From IMG/VR virus record IMGVR_UViG_3300022602_002833, positions 1-45,266 of that record: a stretch of DNA of 45,266 nt; one strand, 5' to 3'. Made by a program: the position numbers and the translations under genes. This stretch comes from a virus. Each line of letters opens with the position of its first letter. The stretch's first letter is position 1. The notes beneath the pieces were generated by a model, which was not told the DNA's origin, ran no database searches, and saw nothing but the letters and a program-made list of their open reading frames with translations. Of this stretch, positions 1-8,163 are shown piece by piece.

Positions 1-14
1 TTATAGGAAGTAAA

Positions 15-479
15 ATGGCTAAGTGTTATCAACTAATCGGTGTTCCAGGCTCTGGTAAGTCTACTTGGGTTAATGCGCAAGCATGGGCCAAGGATTGTGC
101 ATACATATCTACAGACAAGTTTGTAGAACAATATGCTAAGGGACAAGGTAAAACTTATTCTGAAGTATTCGATGCTTATATGCCAATTGCTGTAAAGCTA
201 ATGGCTAACCAAGCATTGATTTGCCAAGCAAACAATTTGGATGTTATCTGGGATCAAACTAGCACTACACGGATTAGCCGTACTCGTAAGTTCAATACTT
301 TACCAAAGTACGAGCATATTGCTGTAGTGTTTAAGACACCAGATCCAGAGGAACTGGCTCGTCGTTTGGCCGGTCGCCCAGGCAAGAACATTCCAGATTA
401 CGTTATGCGTAGCATGATTGATGGGTTTGAAATGCCAACTGAAGATGAAGGTTTTACTGAAATCTGGTATGCGAGCTAA
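15..479 (+). CDS. Polynucleotide 5'-kinase, kinase domain only (T4 PseT-like)
   Basis: P-loop kinase of 154 residues expected to phosphorylate 5'-OH ends of nucleic acid, as T4 PseT does during RNA/DNA end repair. Walker A GVPGSGKST lies at residues 9-17, an STDKF segment sits where T4 PNK has its acidic DNA-binding/catalytic Asp, and WDQTSTTRISR followed by RRLAGRPGKNIP resembles the lid region. The C-terminal HAD phosphatase domain of T4 PseT is absent, so this would be a kinase without 3'-phosphatase. The ATG has an AGGAAG Shine-Dalgarno 6 nt upstream. A strong terminator follows. Alternative: a general AAA_33 kinase with another substrate. Confidence 0.8.
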   Translation: MAKCYQLIGVPGSGKSTWVNAQAWAKDCAYISTDKFVEQYAKGQGKTYSEVFDAYMPIAVKLMANQALICQANNLDVIWDQTSTTRISRTRKFNTLPKYEHIAVVFKTPDPEELARRLAGRPGKNIPDYVMRSMIDGFEMPTEDEGFTEIWYAS

Positions 480-493
480 TAACTACGCACTTT

Positions 494-521
494 AATGGGG
501 CCTTTAGGGCCCTATTTTTTT
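494..521 (+). terminator. Rho-independent terminator after the kinase gene
   Basis: A 9-bp stem (494-502 with 508-516, one G-T pair) closes a 5-nt TTTAG loop, and a T-rich tract runs to 521. It lies 14 nt after the kinase stop and separates this gene from the tail-fibre unit. Confidence 0.85.
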
Positions 522-534
522 GGCTCTGCGTTCT

Positions 535-575
535 GATCAATCGAATAAATACACTATAATGATCACACGATTGAT
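535..575 (+). promoter_or_regulatory. Late-type promoter inside an inverted repeat, upstream of the tail fibre
   Basis: AATAAATA (544-551) differs by one base from the T4 late box TATAAATA, and a TATAAT lies just after it (555-560). The pair is flanked by a perfect 8-bp inverted repeat, ATCAATCG at 536-543 and CGATTGAT at 568-575. The arrangement looks like a promoter with an operator or a hairpin spanning it. The tail-fibre ATG at 598 has its own GGAG Shine-Dalgarno, so this transcript would carry a normal leader. No good -35 element precedes the TATAAT. Confidence 0.5.
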
Positions 576-597
576 TACAGAATAATGGAGATAGCCC

Positions 598-2388
598 ATG
601 TCGCTACGTATTAGACGCGGAACAGATGCCCAAAGACAGACCGTAACCTTTGACCAAGGTGAATTGGTTTACACAACCGATACACTTAAATTGTTTGTAG
701 GAGACGGAGTTACAGCAGGCGGAAACAATATTGGTAAAGCACTAGCCGGCACAGGATTAGTGTTTGACACCATTACACAAACCCTACAGGCCACAGCGAC
801 TGGTAGTGGAGGCATCGCATCTGTTAGTGCAGACACCAATCCTGCATTAGGTGGAAATCTAAATATTAGTGGGCACAATATTGTAGGAACTGGTAATATT
901 GCTACTACAGGTACTATTTTTTCTACCGTAGGACTAGGCGGAAATTTAATACTAAATGGCAATAACGTTTCTGGAACAGGCAATATTGCTATCACAGGAA
1001 CTTTAAGTGTTACAGGACTAGGTGCTGATCTAGTTCTTAATAGCCATAATATTACTGGTGTTGGTAATATTAATCAAACAGGAACAATTTCAACTTCAGG
1101 CTTGGCAACATTTGGTTCGATATCAACAACTGGTACATTGAATGTAACAGGAGCAACTGGACTCACAACATTAACATCTACAGGTATAACTAATACAGGA
1201 AATATAACCACCACTGGAACTATTTCGGCTACTACCGGGTTGGGTGCCAATTTATCTCTAAACGGCTATAATATAACAGGATCTACTGGTGCTATTAATA
1301 TTACCGGCAATATTACTAGTGGCAACATTTCGACCGCAGGAACAATTACAGCTACTACGGGTTTAGGCGCTAATTTGCCACTCAATGGATATAACATTAC
1401 AGGATCTACTGGTGCTATTAGTATTTCAGGTGCTATTACAACAACAGGATCTCTAACTGGAGGCACAATTACTGCAACTTCGGGACTAGGTGCAGATCTA
1501 GCACTAAGTGGACATAATATTACGGGCAATGGTGGAATTAATATAACTGGTAACATTAATAATAATGGTACTATTACAACAACAGGCAATTTTACACAAT
1601 CTAGTGGTAGTTTAACTTATACAGGATCTATTCCAAACTATACCTATGTAAATGGATCTATTAATTATCCTTGTCTCAATGTAGGACAAATTAATCTTTT
1701 GCCGGCTAATGCATTTAATGGTCTTGGCGGACTATCAATGAGCACCCAGGGCGACACAAACAACGATCCATTTGCATTATTTGTAATTAACAATGCAAAT
1801 AATGTTCCTACGGCCAACCAAGCATATTTTTCGAGAAGTAGAGGAACATTAGCATCGCCAACTACTGTACAGACAGGCGATGGTATTTTTGCTTTGACAT
1901 GGACAGCTCAAGCATCTAGTAGCTCTGTTTATACTGCTGAAATACTTGTTAATGCCAGCGGTACTATAACATCTAGTGCTGTTCCTGGTCAAATGGCATT
2001 ACAGGTTGCTAATTCTTCGGGAACGATGACATCTGGTCTAACTATAGATGGGCCTACACGTACTACTACATTAAACAATTATTTGGTTGTAAACATAAAC
2101 AACTCAATCACAGCAGCCGGTAGCAATCAGGCAGGAGCAACTCCGTTGTCTAATACTGCAAATATTGTTACCAGCGTGGCTAGTAGCACCGGAGTTTCAT
2201 TACCTACAGGAATATCAGGAATGGTAATCTGGGTTTACAATGCAGGAACGAATCCACTATTGATTTATCCAGTCAATGCTGGATCAGCTAAGATTAATGC
2301 TTTGGCCACTAACTCTGCCTTTAGCTTATCAGTAGGGTCGGGTATTAAGTTCTTGGCAGCAAGTTCTACTCAATGGTATACACTCTAA
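598..2388 (+). CDS. Tail fibre / receptor-binding protein with repetitive shaft
   Basis: A 596-residue structural protein. Residues 1-50 match the N-terminal domain seen in Mtd-type phage tropism determinants: RIRRGTDAQR, then QGELVYTTDT and LFVGDG. This domain normally attaches the fibre to the tail. Residues ~80-330 are built of Gly/Thr/Asn-rich units of the type GLGANLxLNGYNITG alternating with NITTTGTI, as expected for a trimeric beta-helical shaft. Residues ~365-500 form a more complex globular domain, and the end (SLPTGISGMVIWVYNAG to the terminal QWYTL) looks like the small beta domains closing many marine phage fibres. It has a GGAG Shine-Dalgarno and its stop overlaps the leftward island by 4 bp. 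No reverse transcriptase or template repeat typical of a diversity-generating retroelement is present. Confidence 0.85.
   Translation: MSLRIRRGTDAQRQTVTFDQGELVYTTDTLKLFVGDGVTAGGNNIGKALAGTGLVFDTITQTLQATATGSGGIASVSADTNPALGGNLNISGHNIVGTGNIATTGTIFSTVGLGGNLILNGNNVSGTGNIAITGTLSVTGLGADLVLNSHNITGVGNINQTGTISTSGLATFGSISTTGTLNVTGATGLTTLTSTGITNTGNITTTGTISATTGLGANLSLNGYNITGSTGAINITGNITSGNISTAGTITATTGLGANLPLNGYNITGSTGAISISGAITTTGSLTGGTITATSGLGADLALSGHNITGNGGINITGNINNNGTITTTGNFTQSSGSLTYTGSIPNYTYVNGSINYPCLNVGQINLLPANAFNGLGGLSMSTQGDTNNDPFALFVINNANNVPTANQAYFSRSRGTLASPTTVQTGDGIFALTWTAQASSSSVYTAEILVNASGTITSSAVPGQMALQVANSSGTMTSGLTIDGPTRTTTLNNYLVVNINNSITAAGSNQAGATPLSNTANIVTSVASSTGVSLPTGISGMVIWVYNAGTNPLLIYPVNAGSAKINALATNSAFSLSVGSGIKFLAASSTQWYTL
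843..1526 (+). repeat. Six-copy coding repeat in the tail-fibre shaft
   Basis: Copies of a ~45-nt unit encoding (G/A)LG(A/G)(N/D)LxLxGxNITG start near 843, 931, 1015, 1237, 1359 and 1483. Spacing is irregular (~88, 84, 222, 122 and 124 nt). Copies 4 and 5 are most alike, including the GSTGAI that follows, which suggests a recent duplication. Length variation of the shaft by recombination would be expected. Confidence 0.8.
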
Positions 2389-2993
2389 TCGAGTAGATGA
2401 TCAGTTGATTCGTAGAATCTAAATGTAGCAACCACCCTAGGTTCATTGTGTGGATTATAAACTGCATGCGGTACATTAATTCTTAGCACAGCAGGTCTAT
2501 CTAGTTCAAATCTAAAGACTTCTTCCACACTTGATTTAGCGTGACCACCGCAGTTTGTTGCCGCATAATATATATCTGGATCGTTTTTAAGAAGTTTGTA
2601 GAACAAAGTAGCTGATCCAGCACAATTAAGTAATGGAATGTTGATTGCGTTTGTTGTTTCAAAGCCTGTGAACACTGGCATAGCATAATCAAATCTAGCT
2701 TCAGGATCGTCAGGTCTATCAGTATGAATAAACACAGCTCGCATGTCTAACGGATCTTCAATTCCTAAATCGTTATTAAGATTAGTAAAGAAAATCATTT
2801 GACGTGCAGTTAACCCTAACAAACTAAATGCTTTAACTATATCGGGAAGAAATTCCGATATTTCTTTATTGTCGTGACTCCACCATAATGCATCTAAATT
2901 ACTACGACTATTCCTGAAATCCAATAACTGTTGTCTTAAATCTTTCCAGTTAGGGATGTCTAAATACTTTGCATAGTTAATTATTGTTCCCAT
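2385..2993 (-). CDS. Putative 2OG-Fe(II) oxygenase-like / double-stranded beta-helix protein
   Basis: A 202-residue protein and the last gene of the leftward operon 10835-2385. A possible iron-binding facial triad is visible: H90-x-D92 (FIHTD) and H176 (NVPHAVYN), with R186 (EPRVVATFRF) ten residues later where these enzymes bind the 2-oxoglutarate carboxylate. The spacing fits the cupin-like oxygenase fold, but the rest of the sequence is not one I recognise. The start is supported by an AAAGGAG Shine-Dalgarno 8 nt upstream, inside the end of the preceding gene. Substrate unknown. Confidence 0.6.
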   Translation of the reverse strand: MGTIINYAKYLDIPNWKDLRQQLLDFRNSRSNLDALWWSHDNKEISEFLPDIVKAFSLLGLTARQMIFFTNLNNDLGIEDPLDMRAVFIHTDRPDDPEARFDYAMPVFTGFETTNAINIPLLNCAGSATLFYKLLKNDPDIYYAATNCGGHAKSSVEEVFRFELDRPAVLRINVPHAVYNPHNEPRVVATFRFYESTDHLLD

Positions 2994-4102
2994 ACATATT
3001 CTCCTTTTTTTGGAACTGCAAAACTTAAATAAGTTTCTATTTTATTTAAGTCTTCCTTAGTACGTAGGGCACAAAGCTCGTTAGCAAAATGTAATTCTAC
3101 ATTATAATCTAAAGCTAATTGTAATAATTCGCTCCTTCTGTTAGGATCGTCTGGCAAACTATACATGCTACACATGGCTATACCATCTGGTCGTTCTTTT
3201 ATATAATGTTCTAAAGCAGGACACCAATCTAAATGCTCATTTTCAAATTCATAGCTATTGTAACTGATTTTATTTTTAGTACAATATGGTTCGATTATAG
3301 CACGTTGCATAGGCAAGGGAATATTTTTACTGAATACACTATTCCAACCTGCGTATGTAATAAATGGTTTACCTGTATAATCTCTCGTTTCAGATACTTC
3401 GTAATCGCCCGGTAATCTCATAAATCCTCCTGGCAATCTTCGTCCCCATTCTTCACCTTCGATTAAGATACGCATATCCATGCTAACTCTTGTATAATTT
3501 TCTTCATTATTAACATTGCCGTGTAGATGCTCTTGGAAAAACAAATGACTTTGCCCCGGATCCAATGTAACTGGCCATGCATGTTTTAAGCACTCGTTTT
3601 CAAACTTCTCAAGAGACCATTTTTCTTCCATAATCTGCTTTGTAATTTTCCTGCTTATATCTAGATCCATGATCCACATGGTATTTGTTTTCTCTGCTCG
3701 AGTAAAAGGAGTCCAGATAGTTCGACAACCTCTACCATTTCCAACAAAAATACCTTGATGGAATTGTAATCTACGGCCTACACTACTTTGATTAGGAATC
3801 ACAACTCGTAAAGTTCCTTGTCTTTGTATCATGTAACGTTTATTGTCTATTCGTTGAGGAACTATCTCCTGCGCAAATTCATCAAATCGTTTCATGAAAT
3901 CTATGCGACTACATGCGTTTTGCACATGCTGACCTACACGCACAATTTCGGTAGGAGTAAGAAACTTATGCATAGTTTCTAGTTCTTTTATCTGCGGAGC
4001 AACTTCTTGAATTATACTCAGTGCCCACCCTGGCCAATTGTATTTTTCTAAATCATAATCAACCGTTTTATTATCCCAATGTTTTTGTAAAGAGGTTAGC
4101 AT
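2981..4102 (-). CDS. StrG-like 2OG oxygenase domain fused to a LIC12192-type sporadic carbohydrate cluster domain
   Basis: A 373-residue two-domain protein. Residues ~85-215 resemble the sporadic carbohydrate cluster 2OG-Fe(II) oxygenases related to StrG of streptomycin clusters: RVVIPNQSSVGRRLQFHQG, a distal HLHGNVNNEENYTR and the end of the barrel. Residues ~247-365 resemble the LIC12192 family, starting ITYAGWNSVFSKNIPLPMQ and containing IAMCSMYSLP and ELHFANE. These two families are normally separate neighbouring genes in surface-carbohydrate loci. The first motif reads H115-Q-G117, so the usual iron-binding Asp is Gly. The ATG at 4102 has AAGGA 6 nt upstream; a longer reading from 4135 would overlap the upstream gene. 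Function in sugar modification is inferred from family context. Confidence 0.7.
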   Translation of the reverse strand: MLTSLQKHWDNKTVDYDLEKYNWPGWALSIIQEVAPQIKELETMHKFLTPTEIVRVGQHVQNACSRIDFMKRFDEFAQEIVPQRIDNKRYMIQRQGTLRVVIPNQSSVGRRLQFHQGIFVGNGRGCRTIWTPFTRAEKTNTMWIMDLDISRKITKQIMEEKWSLEKFENECLKHAWPVTLDPGQSHLFFQEHLHGNVNNEENYTRVSMDMRILIEGEEWGRRLPGGFMRLPGDYEVSETRDYTGKPFITYAGWNSVFSKNIPLPMQRAIIEPYCTKNKISYNSYEFENEHLDWCPALEHYIKERPDGIAMCSMYSLPDDPNRRSELLQLALDYNVELHFANELCALRTKEDLNKIETYLSFAVPKKGEYVWEQ

Positions 4103-4110
4103 ATTTTTCC

Positions 4111-5214
4111 TTATCCTAGGGCAGTTCCTGCCCAAAACTTTTTCAAATTTTGTGTCGCTATCATAGAAGATTTAGATTCTTTTCCACATTGATGCGCACA
4201 TCTTTCTAATCTATGTTCATTAGACCAAGATTTTTCTACTGCTGTAAAAACACTGTTATTTACAATGTTTTCAATTTTATTATATTTCAGATTAATTGAA
4301 TCAAACCCGCCATTGGATTCTATCAAATTAATTAATTTCTGTCTATCAGGATGTGACTCGGCTTCGTACCCATACAGTCTATCTAATAGCCAACCACAAG
4401 GTAATACATAACCTTCAGCAGATATATAGATCAAGTTAGTGTGTTGAGCCATGCAGTTTATATCAACGGATTTAAGATAGTTATTGTATCCGTTATACTG
4501 TTTTGTAATAAGATTGTAATCATCGTATCCGTTGTTATAATAACGATTGTCGGTAGCAGGTTTTAGCCATCTTATAACTCGTTCTTTCTTGTTCATTACA
4601 GGAGTTTTATCTACTAGCTTATGTTGTTTATCCATAAACCTAGAAGTAATTTTTGTTGCAAATCCGTTAAAACCTAATTGCTGACTTAATAGTTCTGCTT
4701 GTTCCACTTGATGTTGATTATGCTCAAATACAATATAACTCCAAACAGCATTGCCACCGTTCTCTATAAAGGATTTTGCATTGTTGATAATTTTCTGCCA
4801 ATTGGTGCCAATCCTATATAAGTGATTAGTATCTTCCAATCCATCTATTCCAAAATAAACTATATCAGATGGATCCATTACTTGTGCTAAGTCTTTCCAC
4901 CATTTTTCATTTCTCAAGCTACCGTTGGTCCTAATAGCTATTTGAGCCGTCGATGCTGATTTTAACCATTTAACAATTTTGATTAGATCTGTACGTGTGC
5001 AAGGATCGCCATAAGTTCCACATAATCTAATTTCTTTCATGTTAGCTAAAAAATCATCTGTAATCTGTGACTTCATTATGTTTAGATCTAAATCTACTAA
5101 AGGTAAACTAGGCCATGTCTTTCCGCCATAATAATTCCTCGTACATTGAGGGCAGGATGCATTACATCTTGTTGTAAGTTCGATTTCGATTTGTGAAATA
5201 TTTTTATAAAACAT
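4111..5214 (-). CDS. Radical SAM protein with Cys-rich C-terminal (SPASM-like) domain
   Basis: Radical S-adenosylmethionine enzyme of 367 residues from the ATG at 5214 (a TTG at 5232 is the alternative). The [4Fe-4S] motif is C17-x3-C21-x2-C24 (TTRCNASCPQC). A GTYGDP segment takes the place of the usual GGEP motif, followed by RTNGS and VYFGIDGLED. The C-terminal part has spaced cysteines (DINCMAQ, VLPCGW, LERCAHQCGK), typical of SPASM/twitch domains that hold auxiliary Fe-S clusters. It is clearly paralogous to the gene at 18804 (shared RTNG or HTNG, GIDGLEDT, LYRIGT, KHNQHQ or EHNQHQ). It sits between a B12-type radical SAM gene and a StrG-like oxygenase. Substrate unknown; peptides are common substrates of SPASM proteins. 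Confidence 0.85.
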   Translation of the reverse strand: MFYKNISQIEIELTTRCNASCPQCTRNYYGGKTWPSLPLVDLDLNIMKSQITDDFLANMKEIRLCGTYGDPCTRTDLIKIVKWLKSASTAQIAIRTNGSLRNEKWWKDLAQVMDPSDIVYFGIDGLEDTNHLYRIGTNWQKIINNAKSFIENGGNAVWSYIVFEHNQHQVEQAELLSQQLGFNGFATKITSRFMDKQHKLVDKTPVMNKKERVIRWLKPATDNRYYNNGYDDYNLITKQYNGYNNYLKSVDINCMAQHTNLIYISAEGYVLPCGWLLDRLYGYEAESHPDRQKLINLIESNGGFDSINLKYNKIENIVNNSVFTAVEKSWSNEHRLERCAHQCGKESKSSMIATQNLKKFWAGTALG

Positions 5215-7111
5215 GTATTCTACTTTTACCAAAATTTCTTCGTCTGCTATAGTATAAAGATTCTAAAAATTTTGCAAAACTTAAATTTTTATTTTCGGGA
5301 AATTCAAATATTAAAGTAGACGGCAAATTCATATTATTGCCAGCTACGATGAATCCGTAAATGTCGAGGTCAAAATTTATAGTTTTAGGATAAAGACTAA
5401 TATCTTTATAGTCTATTATATAGTAACTCTGTAATTTAATCAAATTTATCTTAGTAAGTTCATCTAAATCGTATCTGTCTATAAATTTTTCTAGTACTGA
5501 CATTACATGTTCTTTTTTTGATTCTGCATGTACATTTATTATCGTAGTGTAAATTAAATTCCACCCATGTACAGGAATATTTGCTATAGGAGGATGATCT
5601 ATCTTGCCTTTCTGTGTCCACTGTATAGTGTATTTCCTAAAATTAGATATTTCTCCAGCCAGCCATTCATCTTTCTGTATGAATTCAAATAAATCGGAAT
5701 AAAAGTCAGCATAATCTATTGAAAGATGTTTGTACACAAATCTACTTAAAAATGTAGTTAGTCCGTTGATATGAAAACAGTTGATGAACCAATTAAACAC
5801 TTGGGCGTCTATCATATGATTAAAAGACATAGTATTAGTTTCAATTACTACATCGACACCTTCTTGTAATTCATTATCGTTATGACTGCCACTCATATAG
5901 TCGTAGACTGTAATAGATCGTATACCGTACAATGATTTTTGGAATTTATTCATTTCTGCATTTTCTAAAAGCTGTGCCTGGAAAATATCTATTCCATTAT
6001 GATTGCCAGCGCGAAATAGTTTCCAAAAATTTTCTTTCCATGTCTCTAATGTTTCGCCTGGCAACCCTAAAATCAGTTCACTATTAACTGGAACTTGATT
6101 AACCTCGGCTAGTTTGAAAATTTCTTCTACGTTAGTATCTGTGAGATTTTTTCTTTTTATATTTTCTAGAACAGAATCGTCCAGACTCTGAAAGCTCAAT
6201 GTAAGTCCGTGATTAAATGCCTTTGTTTTTATAAGTTTAGAAACAATCGCAACTACATCTCTTTTTTGATTCTTTGCCCAACTAACATTGAACGTATAAG
6301 GATACCCATATGAGTTTTGTAATTCTATAAACTTGTCTACTATAAGATTATCTCTTTCAACGAACATACCAAAATTAGCATCAGTAACACTTAGAAATCC
6401 ACATCGATTTTTTGCCATCCATTCTAATTCTGCAAATACCCTGTCTAGATTAAAGTGTTTAATTTTATTATAGGTCAAACTACCCCAATCACAAAATGTA
6501 CAAGCATAAGGACATCCCCTGTTTGTCTCTAAAGTAGCGTTCCATTCTACTGTAGGATTTGCCTGTATAATAGGATCAAAGAAGCCTGTTAAATATGGAC
6601 TAGGCAGATTGTCAAGATCATTAATACGTACACTAGGACCTGTATCAATAGCTGTACCATTTTTATTAATTACTAGGCCAGATATTGTAAAAGGATCGTC
6701 GAGTAATTCTAACAAGGTTTTGAAAGTTTGTTCGCCTTCGCTTTTAACTATGATATCTATATAAGGATGTTGTATAAAGATATTAGGATCAGAGATGGCA
6801 GGCTCTGGTCCTCCAAAGATTATCTTGCATGCTGGATTAATATCTTTAAGTGCCTTTGCTAATGCATAGTTATAATTGCGATTCCATACATAACAGCTTA
6901 TAGCCACAACATCTTGATCTTTTAATTTAACAACTACATCAGGGATAGATTCTCGACGCCATAAAATATGCTCTAGAGAATAATTTCTCTTAATGACATC
7001 AAATTGATTAGCATAAGTCCAAATTGCTCCAACACTATAAGGCAAATAATGTGCATTAAGTTCTTTAGGTCCTTGTTGGAAATTTACTTGTACCAGGCTA
7101 ATTTTTTTCAT
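5204..7111 (-). CDS. B12-binding-type radical SAM protein
   Basis: A 635-residue protein with the layout of cobalamin-dependent radical SAM enzymes. Residues ~1-135 form a Rossmann-like B12-binding-type domain (GGPEPAIS and IDIIVKSEGEQTF are characteristic). The radical SAM core follows with C200-x3-C204-x2-C207 (RGCPYACTFCDWG), then SELILGLPGET near residue 365. Residues ~430-635 are an unassigned helical C-terminal region. The DxHxxG motif that binds B12 in the base-off form is absent (ISCYVWNRNYN is in its place), which is common in the family. Members methylate unreactive carbons or phosphinates, or do other radical chemistry. The ATG at 7111 overlaps the amidinotransferase stop as ATGA, so the two are translationally coupled. 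Confidence 0.85.
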   Translation of the reverse strand: MKKISLVQVNFQQGPKELNAHYLPYSVGAIWTYANQFDVIKRNYSLEHILWRRESIPDVVVKLKDQDVVAISCYVWNRNYNYALAKALKDINPACKIIFGGPEPAISDPNIFIQHPYIDIIVKSEGEQTFKTLLELLDDPFTISGLVINKNGTAIDTGPSVRINDLDNLPSPYLTGFFDPIIQANPTVEWNATLETNRGCPYACTFCDWGSLTYNKIKHFNLDRVFAELEWMAKNRCGFLSVTDANFGMFVERDNLIVDKFIELQNSYGYPYTFNVSWAKNQKRDVVAIVSKLIKTKAFNHGLTLSFQSLDDSVLENIKRKNLTDTNVEEIFKLAEVNQVPVNSELILGLPGETLETWKENFWKLFRAGNHNGIDIFQAQLLENAEMNKFQKSLYGIRSITVYDYMSGSHNDNELQEGVDVVIETNTMSFNHMIDAQVFNWFINCFHINGLTTFLSRFVYKHLSIDYADFYSDLFEFIQKDEWLAGEISNFRKYTIQWTQKGKIDHPPIANIPVHGWNLIYTTIINVHAESKKEHVMSVLEKFIDRYDLDELTKINLIKLQSYYIIDYKDISLYPKTINFDLDIYGFIVAGNNMNLPSTLIFEFPENKNLSFAKFLESLYYSRRRNFGKSRIHVL

Positions 7112-8163
7112 GAATAATCTTCTAATTCGCCTCGTCGACGTAGATCCAATGTAGTACAATGAAATCCACCAGACAATGAATTAGCATGACGCATAGGTAA
7201 TGCTATAACATTAAATCCTTTAGATTCTAAAACACGTATTAAAGGCAACTGATCTTTGCCAACCATAACTGTGTTAGGATCTACGCTTAGTGTATTCATT
7301 CCTATATAAGGACTGCAAGTAGTCATATGTCCAGGGCAATGTGGACTAAGAGGTACCTGTACTACATCATTAAAATAAATCTTATCCCATTTTTGAAATA
7401 TCTTAGGACAATTATCCGGATTAACTCTACTACTGTTTAACAAGACTGTTCCCGCCCTAAGAGGAATAATTGTGCTGTCGAAATGACCAAAGCTATAAAT
7501 GTGTTCTGCCATATGCACACGATATCCTTTGGGCTCTAGTAGATTTTTGAGCCATTGCATGCCCCATTTATTTCCTGTATTACTGATCTGGAATAGTATG
7601 TCTTTGCCTAGTCTTACGCAATTAGGTGCGTCAAACACCGGTTCAAGATCACGTAGGGTAGGCTTTGATAAATCCTCAAATGTATAACTTTCGTCGGATA
7701 ATATAGGTTTAGGAGCACTAATCCAAGCACAGCCATCTTTGATAGCATCTAGCATGATATCATGATACGCTCTAGTTTCAAAATATCTAGCTCGCATACA
7801 ACTAGGTGTTTCTATCATAAGATTGTCTAAAGGTAAAAGCAAATCTCTTGGGCACCAGTTATAGTATCCTGTTGTCTTCCAATCGGGTGTTCCAAATTCT
7901 TTAGAATGATCTACAATCTGTGGTCTATGTACTTTGATTCCTAGTTGCTGAAATGCGTTAGCCATTTCCTCTAGATCTTCATTTGCTTCATCTATCAATG
8001 CTTGTGGATAAGGACCTGCTAAATCCTTTATGTCATCATAGTTGTATTCTGTATAAACCATACTATGGGTGCTTATATCGGGGGTAGCCACTCTTGCGCC
8101 AGTTGCAGTTCCTACTACGACTTCTTCTAATGGATCCCAATGATTATGTGTTGATATTTTCAT
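7108..8163 (-). CDS. Amidinotransferase (glycine/inosamine amidinotransferase family)
   Basis: A 351-residue enzyme of the AGAT/StrB1 family, which moves the amidino group of arginine to an amine to make a guanidino compound and ornithine. The complete triad is visible: D178 in VFDAPN, H227 in GHFDST and C336 in GGFHCTTLD. The D-to-H distance of 49 residues equals that between D254 and H303 in the human enzyme, and length and numbering are close to StrB1. R184, MRHANSLSGG and the C-terminal RRRGELEDYS are also family-like. It lies between a B12-type radical SAM gene and a glycosyltransferase-like gene with 4-bp overlaps on both sides. The amine acceptor is unknown; aminosugar, aminocyclitol, glycine or lysine are all possible. 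Confidence 0.9.
   Translation of the reverse strand: MKISTHNHWDPLEEVVVGTATGARVATPDISTHSMVYTEYNYDDIKDLAGPYPQALIDEANEDLEEMANAFQQLGIKVHRPQIVDHSKEFGTPDWKTTGYYNWCPRDLLLPLDNLMIETPSCMRARYFETRAYHDIMLDAIKDGCAWISAPKPILSDESYTFEDLSKPTLRDLEPVFDAPNCVRLGKDILFQISNTGNKWGMQWLKNLLEPKGYRVHMAEHIYSFGHFDSTIIPLRAGTVLLNSSRVNPDNCPKIFQKWDKIYFNDVVQVPLSPHCPGHMTTCSPYIGMNTLSVDPNTVMVGKDQLPLIRVLESKGFNVIALPMRHANSLSGGFHCTTLDLRRRGELEDYS

Noticed and set aside
555-560. Sigma70 promoter at TATAAT before the tail fibre
   Set aside because: No acceptable -35 hexamer lies 16-18 nt upstream; a late-type box fits a structural gene better.
843-1526. CRISPR array
   Set aside because: The repeats are in-frame coding units with irregular spacing and divergent sequence inside the tail-fibre gene.
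669-1589. Long leftward open frames opposite the tail-fibre repeats (669-995 and 1266-1589)
   Set aside because: Their Pro/Val/Ile-rich, repetitive translations mirror the Gly/Asn/Thr-rich repeats on the other strand, and they have no Shine-Dalgarno.
598-2388. Diversity-generating retroelement acting on the Mtd-like tail fibre
   Set aside because: No reverse transcriptase, no template repeat and no A-rich variable C-terminal codons were found; only the N-terminal domain resembles Mtd.
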